From positions 1 to 64,000 of the forward strand of contig JAXDZY010000124.1 in the NCBI GenBank assembly GCA_034086685.1: a stretch of DNA of 64,000 nucleotides. The letters are read 5' to 3'. Position numbers and translations under genes: made by a program. Below are positions 16,996 to 25,586 of the stretch, in pieces. Under the pieces are notes generated by a model, which was not told where the DNA came from, made no database searches, and saw only the letters and a program-made list of their open reading frames with translations. The stretch comes from TWA4 sp034086685. Its GTDB lineage: Bacteria; Bacillota; Clostridia; Lachnospirales; Lachnospiraceae. Each line of letters starts with the position of its first letter. The stretch's first letter is position 1.

Positions 16996-17805
16996 ATGGA
17001 AGAATTATACGTTATCGGTACAGGCAACGCCATGGTTACCACATGCTACAACACCTGTTTTGCATTGCGTAAAGGAGAAGAATATTTCCTTGTTGACTGC
17101 GGCGGCGGAAATACAATTATGAAAAAACTGCATAATATGCAGATTCCCATTGGGAACATTCACCATATTTTCATGACACATGAGCATTGCGATCATACGC
17201 TGGGGTTTGTCTGGGTATTCCGGCTTCTGGCATCCAATATGAAAGCAGGCGTCTTAACAGAACCGGTTTATGTCTATGCACATGCCGATCTGATTCCCGC
17301 CCTGGAGACACTGTGCCGTCTGACTGTACAGAAAAAATTCTGTGATTATATCGGCAAGCTGATTTTCTTTGTTCCTCTGGAGCATGGCGATCAGAAGAAT
17401 ATCCTGGGTTCCGATGTAACCTTTTTTGATATCGAATCCACAAAAGCCAGGCAGTTTGGATTTACCACCATACTGGATAACGGAAAAAAGCTTACCTTTA
17501 CAGGTGATGAGCCTTATCACGAATGCTGCTATGAATATGTAAAAGGCAGCGACTGGCTGCTCCATGAAGCATTCTGCCTTTACGAAGACCAGGAACGATT
17601 CCGGCCTTATGAAAAGCATCACAGTACCGTCAAAGACGCCTGCGAACTGGCTGAAAAGCTTCATATCAACAATATGGTTCTGTGGCATACGGAAGACAAA
17701 ACCGATATTACCACCAGAAAGGGACGCTATCTGGCTGAAGGAGAGCTCCATTTTTCCGGCAACCTGTATGTTCCCGATGATGAAGAGCGGATTCTTCTCC
17801 TGTAA
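16996..17805 (+). CDS. MBL-fold metallo-hydrolase, RNase Z-like
   Basis: The 269-residue protein has the metallo-beta-lactamase metal site THEHCDH (HxHxDH, residues 55-61), an acidic ligand in FTGDEPYHE, and later histidines KHHST and LWHTED, the pattern of the RNase Z/ElaC-like branch. The substrate cannot be told; members include tRNA 3-prime processing nucleases and other phosphodiesterases. It lacks the long exosite arm typical of tRNase Z, so a different substrate is likely. AAGGAG precedes the ATG. The DUF4250 gene follows after 29 nt. Confidence 0.8.
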   Translation: MEELYVIGTGNAMVTTCYNTCFALRKGEEYFLVDCGGGNTIMKKLHNMQIPIGNIHHIFMTHEHCDHTLGFVWVFRLLASNMKAGVLTEPVYVYAHADLIPALETLCRLTVQKKFCDYIGKLIFFVPLEHGDQKNILGSDVTFFDIESTKARQFGFTTILDNGKKLTFTGDEPYHECCYEYVKGSDWLLHEAFCLYEDQERFRPYEKHHSTVKDACELAEKLHINNMVLWHTEDKTDITTRKGRYLAEGELHFSGNLYVPDDEERILLL

Positions 17806-17834
17806 CACGAAAAAGCCATACGAAAGGAATTATC

Positions 17835-18014
17835 ATGAACGTACTCCCCAATGATCCTGTGATTCTGTTAAGCACAGTGAATATGAAACTGCGTGATTTT
17901 TATCCTTCACTGGATGCGCTCTGCGAAGATCTGGAAGAAGATAAGGATGAAATCATTAAAAAACTGGCTGACATCGATTACGAATACGATGCATCCTCCA
18001 ATCAGTTTATCTGA
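17835..18014 (+). CDS. DUF4250 family small protein
   Basis: A 59-residue acidic protein (MNVLPNDPVILLSTVNMK to SSNQFI) that matches my recollection of the DUF4250 pattern: LPxDPxxLLSxxNxxLRD near the start, then LCEDLEED and a closing YEYDxxxNQF. Such proteins are widespread in Firmicutes and Bacteroidetes and have no known function. AAAGGA lies 8 nt before the ATG. It is 29 nt after the MBL hydrolase and probably in its transcript, ending at the terminator 18025-18082. Confidence 0.85.
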   Translation: MNVLPNDPVILLSTVNMKLRDFYPSLDALCEDLEEDKDEIIKKLADIDYEYDASSNQFI

Positions 18015-18023
18015 TTTATATTA

Positions 18024-18085
18024 AAAAATCTCCCGGTGGACCACTCTCTCTGATTTAGAAGAGCCGTCTTCCGGGAGATTTTGAT
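18024..18085. terminator. bidirectional terminator between DUF4250 gene and telA
   Basis: A 12-bp stem (18025-18036 with 18071-18082; AAAATCTCCCGG with its complement) closes a 34-nt loop. T-rich tails occur on both strands, so it can end both the plus-strand DUF4250 transcript and the minus-strand telA transcript. Confidence 0.7.
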
Positions 18086-18130
18086 TTCTATGATTCAGTT
18101 CCCGCGGCAGACCTGACCGGTGTGCCCGTA

Positions 18131-19246
18131 CTAATGTGAAAGTTCCAGCAGTTTTGCTTTCAATTCTGTTTCGATCTGCTGCATCTGTCCTTCCGCTTCC
18201 ATACGCTTCTCATGACCCTCGCGCTGGATTTTCATCACTTCATCCAGAGTAGAGATCAGAGATTCATTGGTCATCTTCAGAGTCTCCATATCAACAATTC
18301 CTCTTTCGGAAGCTCTGGCCGTCTCGATGCTGGCAGTTTTCAGTGCCTCTGCATTTTTGCGAAGAAGCTCATTGGTCAGATCCGTGGCAGCTGCCTGAGC
18401 CTTTGCTGCCTGAGTGGAATGCTCCATCCCCAGGGCAAGTACCATCTGGCTCTTCCACAAAGGCACCGTATTCACGATAGTTGACTGGATCTTCTCTACC
18501 ATCTGGGTATCACTGCTCTGGATCAGCCGGATCTGCGGCGCCATCTGCAGAGAAATCATCCGGGTCAGTTCCAGATCATGAAGCTTTTTCTCAAACCGGT
18601 TGCACTGGCTGTCCATATCCTTCACTGCCTGTGCATCCTCCTGAAGACCTGTCCGCTGCGCCTTTTCCATCAGTGCCGGCAGTTCCTTTGTCCGCAGCTC
18701 TTCCAGTTTCTTCTTTCCCGCCATAATATACATGGTCAGTTCACGGAAATATGTGGTATTTAATTCATACATCTGATCCAGAACGGAAATATCCTTCATC
18801 AGTGTCACCTGATGTCCCTCCAGGGCATCACAGATCTTCTGTACATTATCTGCCGCTTTTGTATAACGGCCTTTCAGCAGCTCCAGCCGGTCCGTACTTT
18901 TTTTAAACAGACCAAACAATCCCTTTTTTTCTTCAGCTGCATCAAAGCTTTTGAGTTCTGCGATCACGCTGTTGAGCATATCGCCGACTTCGCCCAGATC
19001 CTTTGTTTTTACATTGTTTAATGCACTTTCTGAAAAATCGGTCAGCTTTTTCTGACATCCCACACCGTATTCCAGAATCTCATTATTATCCATAACATTG
19101 ATCTCAGCTGCATAGGAATCGATGGTTCGAAGCTCCTCAGCTGTAAAATTGCATTCCTGCATCATCTGTTCCAGTGTTTTTTCTTCCTTCACTTCCGGAT
19201 TCAGTTCCGTATTCTGCACATGATCCGACAGCATATTCTGTTCCAT
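18131..19246 (-). CDS. TelA family protein (toxic anion resistance)
   Basis: This 371-residue cytoplasmic protein is of the TelA/KlaA family. The family was named for tellurite resistance, but its biochemical role is not settled; in Firmicutes it is often tied to cell-envelope stress. It is mostly helical and coiled-coil-like, with the conserved blocks PQIRLIQSSDTQMVEKIQ-type and WKSQMVLALG around residues 245-285. The gene follows xpaC with a 34-nt gap and a GGGAGG site, the usual XpaC-TelA pair. Confidence 0.88.
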   Translation of the reverse strand: MEQNMLSDHVQNTELNPEVKEEKTLEQMMQECNFTAEELRTIDSYAAEINVMDNNEILEYGVGCQKKLTDFSESALNNVKTKDLGEVGDMLNSVIAELKSFDAAEEKKGLFGLFKKSTDRLELLKGRYTKAADNVQKICDALEGHQVTLMKDISVLDQMYELNTTYFRELTMYIMAGKKKLEELRTKELPALMEKAQRTGLQEDAQAVKDMDSQCNRFEKKLHDLELTRMISLQMAPQIRLIQSSDTQMVEKIQSTIVNTVPLWKSQMVLALGMEHSTQAAKAQAAATDLTNELLRKNAEALKTASIETARASERGIVDMETLKMTNESLISTLDEVMKIQREGHEKRMEAEGQMQQIETELKAKLLELSH

Positions 19247-19280
19247 ATTTTTCCCTCCCGGCAGCCGGAATTTCTTTCCG

Positions 19281-20666
19281 CTACCTTAATACTTTTTCTT
19301 TCTCTTTTGTCCGTTCTTTCAGACTGCTTCCCAGCAGCCCTTCCTGAGTCATCAGTGTCTGCATAACAGAGATATCCGACGAAATATCCACCGCCGTATC
19401 TTCGAAAAAGCTGTCCAGCAGATTCTCAAATGCTTTGTTGATGGTGTCCAGCGTATCCTCAATCTCTCCTTTTGATTTCAGAATATTGGGCCCCTGTATC
19501 TCCTGTCTGTCCAGTTCCTCATATGCTTTCAGAAGCTTGACGGTTGTGGGCAGATAGTATTTCATAAATCTGCGAAGCTCTTCCACCAGCTCCGGATGCT
19601 GTTCCACACGGTTGAAAATTCTCTCAATAACCAGTTCAAGCCTTGAGATCTTTTCCGAAATTTCCACCCCGGGAATCGCATCATTGCTGTCCTTAATCTG
19701 TTTCAGATATCCTCGTCCCTCTGTGATCACTTCCTGAACTTCTCCGGGCAGCTGAAGCTTTTCTCCGCCTTTTCCCGCCGGATCTCCATCCGGGGCTTCC
19801 TTTTCTTTCTCCTGGCCTTTTTCTTTCTGAGAAACAGCCGCTTCCTGATTTCTCTGTACTTCAAGCTGGCGGCGCCTGTATTCTTTCTGAGCCTCCAGAT
19901 ACTGCCCATAGGCCTGATCAGTCACAATCAGGCTTGTCTCCTGCTGATCCAGATGCCCCTGCCGAAACCATCCCTTATCGATCATCTTCCGCAGATCTTT
20001 CAGAAGTTTTTTTCCGGACTGACCGGAAGAATATTCCATATCCTCCAGTTCACAGTATTCTTTTTCTCCCAGACATGCAACATACTTCTTATATCGTTTG
20101 ATCAGTCCCAGCTTTTTCTGCCCGCAGCAGGCAAGGAATCCCCCTCCCGCAATAAACGGTACCATAATCCCCATGGCAATCGGCATACCGGGAGGCAGAT
20201 TCCATGAAAACATGGCTGCGCCAACCAGCAGCATGACAAATTCCGCGATTCCGCAGCCCGCTGCCATGATCCCGCCGAATATGGTAAAAAGAATTCCCGT
20301 AACCAAGGCTCCCACAGGTGATGCGTACCGATCGCTGTACACCTGAAAAGGGTTTTCCTCTCTGCTCCTCTGTTTTTTTATCTCCCTGGTGTAACCGGTA
20401 TATCCTCGGGTGCGGTTTTGTTCTCTGTAACTGCCGCTCTTTCTTTCAGACCCTCTGTTCTGATTCCTTTCTCCGTCATCGGCAGTTCTTCTGTATGCGC
20501 TGCTGCCTTCTTCCGTTCCATCCAGCACCTGTTCAAATTGGTCCAGCGCCTGATTCACTGTATTTCTGATTGATTCATTCAACCGCGTATAATCCTTCGA
20601 ATCTATGGCTGACTGTACTGCATCCTTTATCTCGTCGCCCAGACGCGACCAGTCCTGATTGCTCAT
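19281..20666 (-). CDS. XpaC family protein (5-bromo-4-chloroindolyl phosphate hydrolysis protein)
   Basis: The 461-residue protein carries two adjacent membrane segments (about 133-180: LVTGILFTIFGGIMAAG and PFIAGGGFLACCG) between a charged low-complexity N-terminal part and a long helical C-terminal part. The family name comes from a Bacillus screen; no phosphatase motif is visible and the real role is unknown. It is encoded just ahead of telA and they are nearly always found together. GGAGG precedes the ATG. Transcription should come from the promoter at 20714-20742, framed by twin palindromes. Confidence 0.8.
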   Translation of the reverse strand: MSNQDWSRLGDEIKDAVQSAIDSKDYTRLNESIRNTVNQALDQFEQVLDGTEEGSSAYRRTADDGERNQNRGSERKSGSYREQNRTRGYTGYTREIKKQRSREENPFQVYSDRYASPVGALVTGILFTIFGGIMAAGCGIAEFVMLLVGAAMFSWNLPPGMPIAMGIMVPFIAGGGFLACCGQKKLGLIKRYKKYVACLGEKEYCELEDMEYSSGQSGKKLLKDLRKMIDKGWFRQGHLDQQETSLIVTDQAYGQYLEAQKEYRRRQLEVQRNQEAAVSQKEKGQEKEKEAPDGDPAGKGGEKLQLPGEVQEVITEGRGYLKQIKDSNDAIPGVEISEKISRLELVIERIFNRVEQHPELVEELRRFMKYYLPTTVKLLKAYEELDRQEIQGPNILKSKGEIEDTLDTINKAFENLLDSFFEDTAVDISSDISVMQTLMTQEGLLGSSLKERTKEKEKVLR

Positions 20667-20692
20667 TCCTATCCTCCAAAAAACAATATGTA

Positions 20693-20703
20693 TGCCCCGG
20701 GCA
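20693..20703. repeat. palindrome copy 1 at the xpaC promoter
   Basis: The perfect 11-bp palindrome TGCCCCGGGCA lies just downstream of the expected transcription start (near 20707) of xpaC. The second copy at 20762-20772 is its reverse complement. With flanking bases the two match over 12 bp. Confidence 0.75.
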
Positions 20704-20713
20704 CACTATAAAC

Positions 20714-20742
20714 ATTATATCTGAAAACAGCCGGAAAAACAA
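20714..20742 (-). promoter_or_regulatory. promoter of xpaC-telA
   Basis: On the minus strand TTGTTT (20742-20737) and a perfect TATAAT (20719-20714) are 17 bp apart. The promoter lies between two copies of an 11-bp palindrome. Confidence 0.8.
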
Positions 20743-20761
20743 CCTGCTCAGACATTCAGTT

Positions 20762-20772
20762 TGCCCGGGGCA
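20762..20772. repeat. palindrome copy 2 upstream of the xpaC promoter
   Basis: TGCCCGGGGCA, the reverse complement of copy 1, sits about 20 bp upstream of the -35 box. The centres of the two copies are 69 bp apart, between 6 and 7 helical turns. Confidence 0.75.
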
Positions 20773-20833
20773 TGCTTAAAGGACGGACTTATGCTTACAG
20801 CCACACAGGAAATTACCGCAAACGTTCAGATGA

Positions 20834-23401
20834 TTACCCGCAGACACCGCACAATGTTCTTCCTTTCTCCATATCATAGTACAGCATCAGACCCGAATTC
20901 TCCACCTGATACAGATGAACCATATCCGATAAATGTTTATATTGATCAGGTAATTCACATAATTTTCCGATGCCTGACAGAATTTTTTCTCTCTTCCGTG
21001 CGCTTTCCTTTCCGGTCCGGAATAAAGCAGTATAAAAGATCTCCGCTTCCACCAGATCCTGAAACATATGACTGCCAAATGATAATTCCGGTGAATAACC
21101 GGACTGATCGTCATCCATCTCCACAATGGCACAGAACTGGGAAATTCCTGCGAATTTCACCGGAATTCCAAGCTCCGGCGAAGACGTCCCGATCCTTCCC
21201 GGTACCATCAGAAGCACATTTTTCCCTGTTCCCCGGAAGGAAGCATTGATGGCTGTGATCAGATCCGCCACCTCAGGCTTCTGCCTGTAGGGATAATCAT
21301 AATACGCTTTTGCATCCACCATGATCACCGCATCCAGTTTCTTTTTCTGAGGACGTCCCATGGAGCCTCCGGTGGTTTCAAACAGAATCTTTTCTTCAGG
21401 AATATGGGGAATATCAATGGTATCCTCACCGGAAAATACCTGCAGAGGTCTGCACTGAAGCAGACAGATCACATATTCCTTTTTCTCATTGGAATTTACC
21501 GTAAATTCAATATCCACCGGATAAGTATATTCTCTTTCCAGCACTGCCAGGATCTGCTCCATGTCATTTAAAAACTGCTTATCCTTTACATAGCCGTGAC
21601 AGGTACCGAAACAGATCTCCCTGCGTACGCCGCGGGTATTATAATAATTCTGCTCCATTTCCCTGTCATGCTCCAGAACCAGATTATGATACCACCGGGG
21701 CGTCACTTTCATCATTTCCTCCAGGGAGATTTCTACCACTTCCTTCTTTTCCAGATGGATCACATCCAGCTTTCTCTGAGAAAATCTGACTTTCTCATCC
21801 ATGGTTGTCAGATACGTGTGATCCGGTTTGTCAATATGAATGATTCTGGGATAATCATTGTCCGTACGGTCCACCGCCCTGGTCCCCAGACCGTAAACCA
21901 TACGAAGCATTCCCTTTTCCGGATTCAGATTCTGGCTGCAGCCATAAGTATCATAGGAATATCCCACACCGGCTGCAGAAGGGAAGAAATATTTATCATG
22001 CATGGAACCTGATACTCTTTGTACCAGTATGGACATCTGCTCCTCCAGTGTATCCAGCCCGCGGTTTCGCCGGTACTCCAGTGCTGAAGGATCCACCGCA
22101 CTGGCATAGACGATACGGATCGCTTCCTCCAGTTTTTCCAGACGTTCCTCCAGGGTCCCCTGATTTGCACAGAAAACCGACTCGTATTTACCTGCAAATG
22201 CATTGCCGAATCCATCTTCCAGCATACTACTGGAACGGGCAATGATGGGTGCCTGGCCGTAATACTCCAGCATGCGGCGCAGCTGCTCTCTGATATACTC
22301 CGGAAATGCTCCATTCATAATTCCATCAAAGAGCTGTCCCGCCAGCTCATAGTATCCGTTTTCCTCCTTCTGAGCAACATGAATATCCCACAGCTTATTA
22401 TAGACAAGATATGTATAAAAAACATGACTTCCTATATAGAAAGAATCATGCGGCTCCATCCGACCGGAAAGCTGCGGCAGGCACTTGTTCACAATGTTTC
22501 GTGATAAAAGCATACCGCAGGACTTGCCTCCGATTTTGCCGCTTCCGATCAGACGGTCTTTAACCTGATAATAATCTTTAATCTCAAAAAATCTGCCGAA
22601 CATCTCTCTGATTTTCGGATCCTTTGTCATCATCATACGGCAGAAATTGGACTTGATTTCTTCTTCCTGATCCGGCGTATACACCCGTGATTTCTGAAAA
22701 TACCGTTCCCAGCTGTCCAGATTCTGATCCTCCGTACTCAGATACTGTCCGACCACAGCATAATATCTGCTCATGCTTACGGAATCTGTCAGAGTTGTAA
22801 ATACCTTCTCTTTTTTATCCGCCCTGTGAGGCAGGAACATGGTGGCTGAATATCTGTTCCAGACTTTAACCGGATGCAGATAAATATTGTTTTCATCCGA
22901 ATAGACATCCAGAAAGAGCTGTGTGGTTTCCTGGATCCGGGCAATTGTATCATGAGAATGATCACCACGGATTACCGGGAACATTGCCACTGTATCCAGA
23001 ATAAACAGAAACGGGCAGGTTACACAGAAAAAATTGCCCATCATCAGATCCGCTGCCCAGGCCACCTGAAGTTCCGACAGGCAGTCAAACACATAAAAAG
23101 CATCTCTTCCTTCCTTTTCAATAATCCGGTGAACCCTGATGGTAAACTGTTCAAAACCTTCGCCCGGATCCAGACAATACCATTTTGCATCATCCTCTTC
23201 AACCAGCGGTTCATGGCTGGCAAAACGAAAATAAATCAGATTTCTCCCGTCTTTCCTGGCCTGCTCCACATATGGTCCTACAAAAAAACGAAATTCTTCC
23301 ATCTTTGTGACCTGAATCACCACATTGTCTCCCAACCGGATATAATCCAGCACCTTATCCATACTGGGATATCCTGATAACACCCGATCAAATGCTGCCA
23401 T
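20834..23401 (-). CDS. PPDK-type ATP-grasp domain protein with KaiC-like N-terminal region
   Basis: The 855-residue protein has two parts. Residues 1-240 resemble a KaiC/GvpD-type RecA fold (LSGYPSMDKVLDYIRLGDNVVI, then a VFDCLSELQ strand), but no Walker A GxxGxGKT is seen. From about 300 on comes the N-terminal nucleotide domain of pyruvate phosphate dikinase/PEP synthase: GKIGGKSCGM, PIIARSSSMLEDGFGNAFAGKYES and VYGLGTRAVDR. The phosphohistidine domain and the PEP barrel are missing, so it cannot run the full PPDK reaction. GGAGG lies 6 nt before the ATG at 23401, so that start is favoured over upstream Met codons. It lies upstream of xpaC-telA on the same strand. Function unknown. Confidence 0.75.
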   Translation of the reverse strand: MAAFDRVLSGYPSMDKVLDYIRLGDNVVIQVTKMEEFRFFVGPYVEQARKDGRNLIYFRFASHEPLVEEDDAKWYCLDPGEGFEQFTIRVHRIIEKEGRDAFYVFDCLSELQVAWAADLMMGNFFCVTCPFLFILDTVAMFPVIRGDHSHDTIARIQETTQLFLDVYSDENNIYLHPVKVWNRYSATMFLPHRADKKEKVFTTLTDSVSMSRYYAVVGQYLSTEDQNLDSWERYFQKSRVYTPDQEEEIKSNFCRMMMTKDPKIREMFGRFFEIKDYYQVKDRLIGSGKIGGKSCGMLLSRNIVNKCLPQLSGRMEPHDSFYIGSHVFYTYLVYNKLWDIHVAQKEENGYYELAGQLFDGIMNGAFPEYIREQLRRMLEYYGQAPIIARSSSMLEDGFGNAFAGKYESVFCANQGTLEERLEKLEEAIRIVYASAVDPSALEYRRNRGLDTLEEQMSILVQRVSGSMHDKYFFPSAAGVGYSYDTYGCSQNLNPEKGMLRMVYGLGTRAVDRTDNDYPRIIHIDKPDHTYLTTMDEKVRFSQRKLDVIHLEKKEVVEISLEEMMKVTPRWYHNLVLEHDREMEQNYYNTRGVRREICFGTCHGYVKDKQFLNDMEQILAVLEREYTYPVDIEFTVNSNEKKEYVICLLQCRPLQVFSGEDTIDIPHIPEEKILFETTGGSMGRPQKKKLDAVIMVDAKAYYDYPYRQKPEVADLITAINASFRGTGKNVLLMVPGRIGTSSPELGIPVKFAGISQFCAIVEMDDDQSGYSPELSFGSHMFQDLVEAEIFYTALFRTGKESARKREKILSGIGKLCELPDQYKHLSDMVHLYQVENSGLMLYYDMEKGRTLCGVCG

Positions 23402-23443
23402 ATAAATCCTCCATTTCATTTCCCTGCATCCAGACATCTGCCC

Positions 23444-23472
23444 GGAGCCGCCCGCAAAGCCTGATTGGCTCC
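23444..23472. repeat. short inverted repeat in the PPDK-like gene leader
   Basis: GGAGCC (23444-23449) and GGCTCC (23467-23472) can pair across a 17-nt loop, about 45 nt before the start codon. It could be a leader hairpin or an operator. A TACAAT-like -10 lies at about 23513-23518 without a good -35. Confidence 0.3.
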
Positions 23473-23571
23473 TGGTAAATACATCATCTGTTATTTCAGA
23501 ATTTCATGAAAGTATTGTAGCACATTTTAAAATATACAGGTATTATTTTCTGTAATTATATTAATTTAAAG

Positions 23572-23605
23572 CCTGTATTTTGTTAATTTTAACAAAAATA
23601 ACAGG
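23572..23605. terminator. AT-rich inverted repeat after the ABC-F gene
   Basis: CCTGT-ATTTTGTTAA and its near-complement TTAACAAAAAT-AACAGG face each other with a 2-nt centre. It lies about 30 nt beyond the ABC-F stop codon and may end that transcript, though its U-tract is poor. Confidence 0.4.
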
Positions 23606-23634
23606 AAAAACCGGTTCTGAAATACTTTTAAATT

Positions 23635-25167
23635 TCACTGCAGACTTTCTGTTCCGACATCCAGTTCAAGCACTTTTGTAGCAGCCTTCCCCACAAACGT
23701 CTGATCGTGTTCCACCAGGATCATAGTCGGACAATACCGGCAGATCACCTGCTCCAGCTGCATTCTTGAAAATACATCGATAAAATTAAGCGGCTCATCC
23801 CATATATAAAGATTGGCCCGCTCACAGAGACTTCCGGCAAGAAGCACTTTCTTCTTCTGTCCCTCCGAATAGGTTTCCATTCTTTTTTCAAACTGAACCC
23901 GGTCGAAATCCAGCTGGCGGAGCACAGTCAGCAGCAGTGTATAATCAATTCCACAGCCTCTGGCATAATCTCTCAGGGTTCCTTCCAGAAAATCCGCACT
24001 TTGAGGAATATAGGATATGCCAAGACCACCTGCCATTTTTATTGAACCGCTGATTACAATTTCCGGAAGCTTCCTGAGAATTGCTTTCAGCAAAGTCGAT
24101 TTTCCGCATCCGTTTCTTCCCCGCAGCACCAGACGCTCCCCTTCATGCAGGCTAAAAGACAGATTCTGTATGACCGGCTGCCGGCCGGCATATCCAATCG
24201 TAACTTCTTTCGCTTCCAGATACCGCTTTTTATGAAACGGCACCGGATTCATTTTAAGATCGGCAATCTGCTCAACATTTTTCATCAGGCCCTGTTTTTC
24301 TTCAATTTCTCTCTGAATTCTGTTTTCCAGATTTTTCCTTCTCTGCTGCATTCTCCTGGATTTCTCGGCCAGATAGGAACGGGTACCGATGTTGCGCTCC
24401 GGTTCCCGGGATGGATCAAAACCGATTTTTCTTCCTTCCACTTTGTCCGCCCAGCGGGCGGCCTGCCCTGCCGACTGCTCCAGACGCCCGATTTCTTTTC
24501 TGATTCGTTCATTCTGCGCCGTTTCATATGCATCCTGTCTCTGTTTATTTTCCCACCATGTACTGAAATCACTCTGATAAACTTCAATGCTGGCACGGTT
24601 GATTACCAGCAGATGATCGATGCACGCATCCAGAAATGCTCTGTCATGAGACACAAGAATAAATCCTTTCTTCTTCTTCAGATATTTTTTTATGATCTCC
24701 CTGCTTTCCTGATCCAGATGATTGGTCGGCTCATCCAGCAGCAGAAACGACGATTCCAGTGAAAACAGAAAAGCCAGTTCCGCTCTTGTCTGTTCCCCGC
24801 AGCTTAACGTGCCGTACGGACGGTATAACAGTTCCGTATCCATATCCAGAAGATTGAACTCCACGCAGACCCGCCATAATTCATACCCGGGATACAGGCG
24901 TGCCAGGCAGTCCACGGTCAGCTGTTTTTTATCCGCCTCAGAAAGAGACAGCGGAAAATACTGAAACTGCAGCCTTCCGCATTCAATACTGCCGCTGTAT
25001 TCATACTGTCCCTGCAAAAGCCGGAAGAATGTTGTTTTCCCACATCCGTTTCTGCCGGTCAGCCCCAGCTTCCATTCACTGTCCAGCTGAAAATTCACAT
25101 TCTCAAATACCATATCATAACTGCTTTCATATCCAAATGAAAGATTTTTAACTGTAATTAACGACAT
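23635..25167 (-). CDS. Lsa-type ABC-F ribosomal protection protein
   Basis: The protein (510 residues) has two ABC ATPase domains and no membrane segment, so it is an ABC-F factor that acts on the ribosome. NBD1: GLTGRNGCGKTTF, signature LSCGEQ, Walker B LLLDEPTNHLD. NBD2: LRGRNGCGKST, YSEGQKKKVLLAGSL, IWDEPLNFIDVFSR. The DEPLNFID variant and the opening MSLITVKNLSFGYESS are typical of Lsa/Vga-type proteins, which dislodge lincosamides, streptogramin A and pleuromutilins. GGAGG lies 8 nt before the ATG at 25167; the frame is open to 25296, but that part crosses the leader hairpin. Resistance itself is inference; some members have no known drug. Confidence 0.85.
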   Translation of the reverse strand: MSLITVKNLSFGYESSYDMVFENVNFQLDSEWKLGLTGRNGCGKTTFFRLLQGQYEYSGSIECGRLQFQYFPLSLSEADKKQLTVDCLARLYPGYELWRVCVEFNLLDMDTELLYRPYGTLSCGEQTRAELAFLFSLESSFLLLDEPTNHLDQESREIIKKYLKKKKGFILVSHDRAFLDACIDHLLVINRASIEVYQSDFSTWWENKQRQDAYETAQNERIRKEIGRLEQSAGQAARWADKVEGRKIGFDPSREPERNIGTRSYLAEKSRRMQQRRKNLENRIQREIEEKQGLMKNVEQIADLKMNPVPFHKKRYLEAKEVTIGYAGRQPVIQNLSFSLHEGERLVLRGRNGCGKSTLLKAILRKLPEIVISGSIKMAGGLGISYIPQSADFLEGTLRDYARGCGIDYTLLLTVLRQLDFDRVQFEKRMETYSEGQKKKVLLAGSLCERANLYIWDEPLNFIDVFSRMQLEQVICRYCPTMILVEHDQTFVGKAATKVLELDVGTESLQ

Positions 25168-25212
25168 ACAAAAGTCCTCCGTATTCCGCCCGGAGAAAGA
25201 ACCGTATAAAAC

Positions 25213-25241
25213 AAAAAGGGCGCAGACCTGCGCCTGCGCCC
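25213..25241 (-). terminator. attenuator-like terminator in the ABC-F leader
   Basis: On the minus strand the 8-bp GC-rich stem GGGCGCAG (25241-25234) with CTGCGCCC (25225-25218) is followed by TTTTTGTTTT. It lies 46-74 nt before the ABC-F start codon, inside its leader, and would stop transcription before the gene unless prevented. This is the layout of antibiotic-induced attenuators of several ABC-F genes. Confidence 0.75.
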
Positions 25242-25264
25242 GAAACACACACTGCAACGAAAAA

Positions 25265-25306
25265 TCACGATGAAGTCGTCCGCACGCTTTCACCATGTCC
25301 TTTCAT
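25265..25306 (-). CDS. possible 13-residue leader peptide of the ABC-F gene
   Basis: ATG at 25306 opens a 13-codon frame, MKGHGESVRTTSS, ending in TGA just upstream of the attenuator stem. GGTGAG (25320-25315) lies 8 nt before the ATG. Stalling of a drug-bound ribosome here could change folding of the stem at 25213-25241. No alternative antiterminator pairing was clear by eye. Another in-frame ATG (25296) overlaps it in a different frame. Confidence 0.4.
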   Translation of the reverse strand: MKGHGESVRTTSS

Positions 25307-25366
25307 CCCATGTTCTCACCCATATGCTTGATTTAGTGAAGCAATGTTCTTTCTGCAGGCATGATA

Positions 25367-25392
25367 ATAAAACTATCCTTCGGAAAGGACAG
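25367..25392 (-). terminator. second terminator-like hairpin upstream in the ABC-F leader
   Basis: An 8-bp stem (25392-25385 with 25380-25373, one G-U pair) with a UCCG loop is followed on the minus strand by TTTTATT. It may be a first attenuator or an unrelated stop signal between the two divergent genes. I found no clear promoter upstream of it on this strand. Confidence 0.4.
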
Positions 25393-25518
25393 CCAATAAT
25401 CAAATCCCGGAAACAATAATCCGGCAAACTATCTGCAGAAAGTAATAATCATTCCAGCACCACCTTTATCAAATCTTTTTTAAGCATAACAAAAAGGAAA
25501 CCCTCTGTCAACCTGCCA

Positions 25519-25548
25519 TTACCATTTTTCTGCAGTCTGTGATATACT
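25519..25548 (+). promoter_or_regulatory. possible promoter of the COG3044-like ATPase gene
   Basis: TTACCA (25519-25524) and TATACT (25543-25548) are 18 bp apart, and the start codon follows about 38 nt later. The -10 is good and the -35 only fair. Confidence 0.5.
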
Positions 25549-25586
25549 TAAACTCAGTTCAATCATTTATCAGGAGGATTATCAGA

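Noticed and set aside
25168..25296. 43-codon N-terminal extension of the ABC-F protein
   Set aside because: It spans the attenuator stem, is unlike Lsa N-termini, and GGAGG points to the ATG at 25167.
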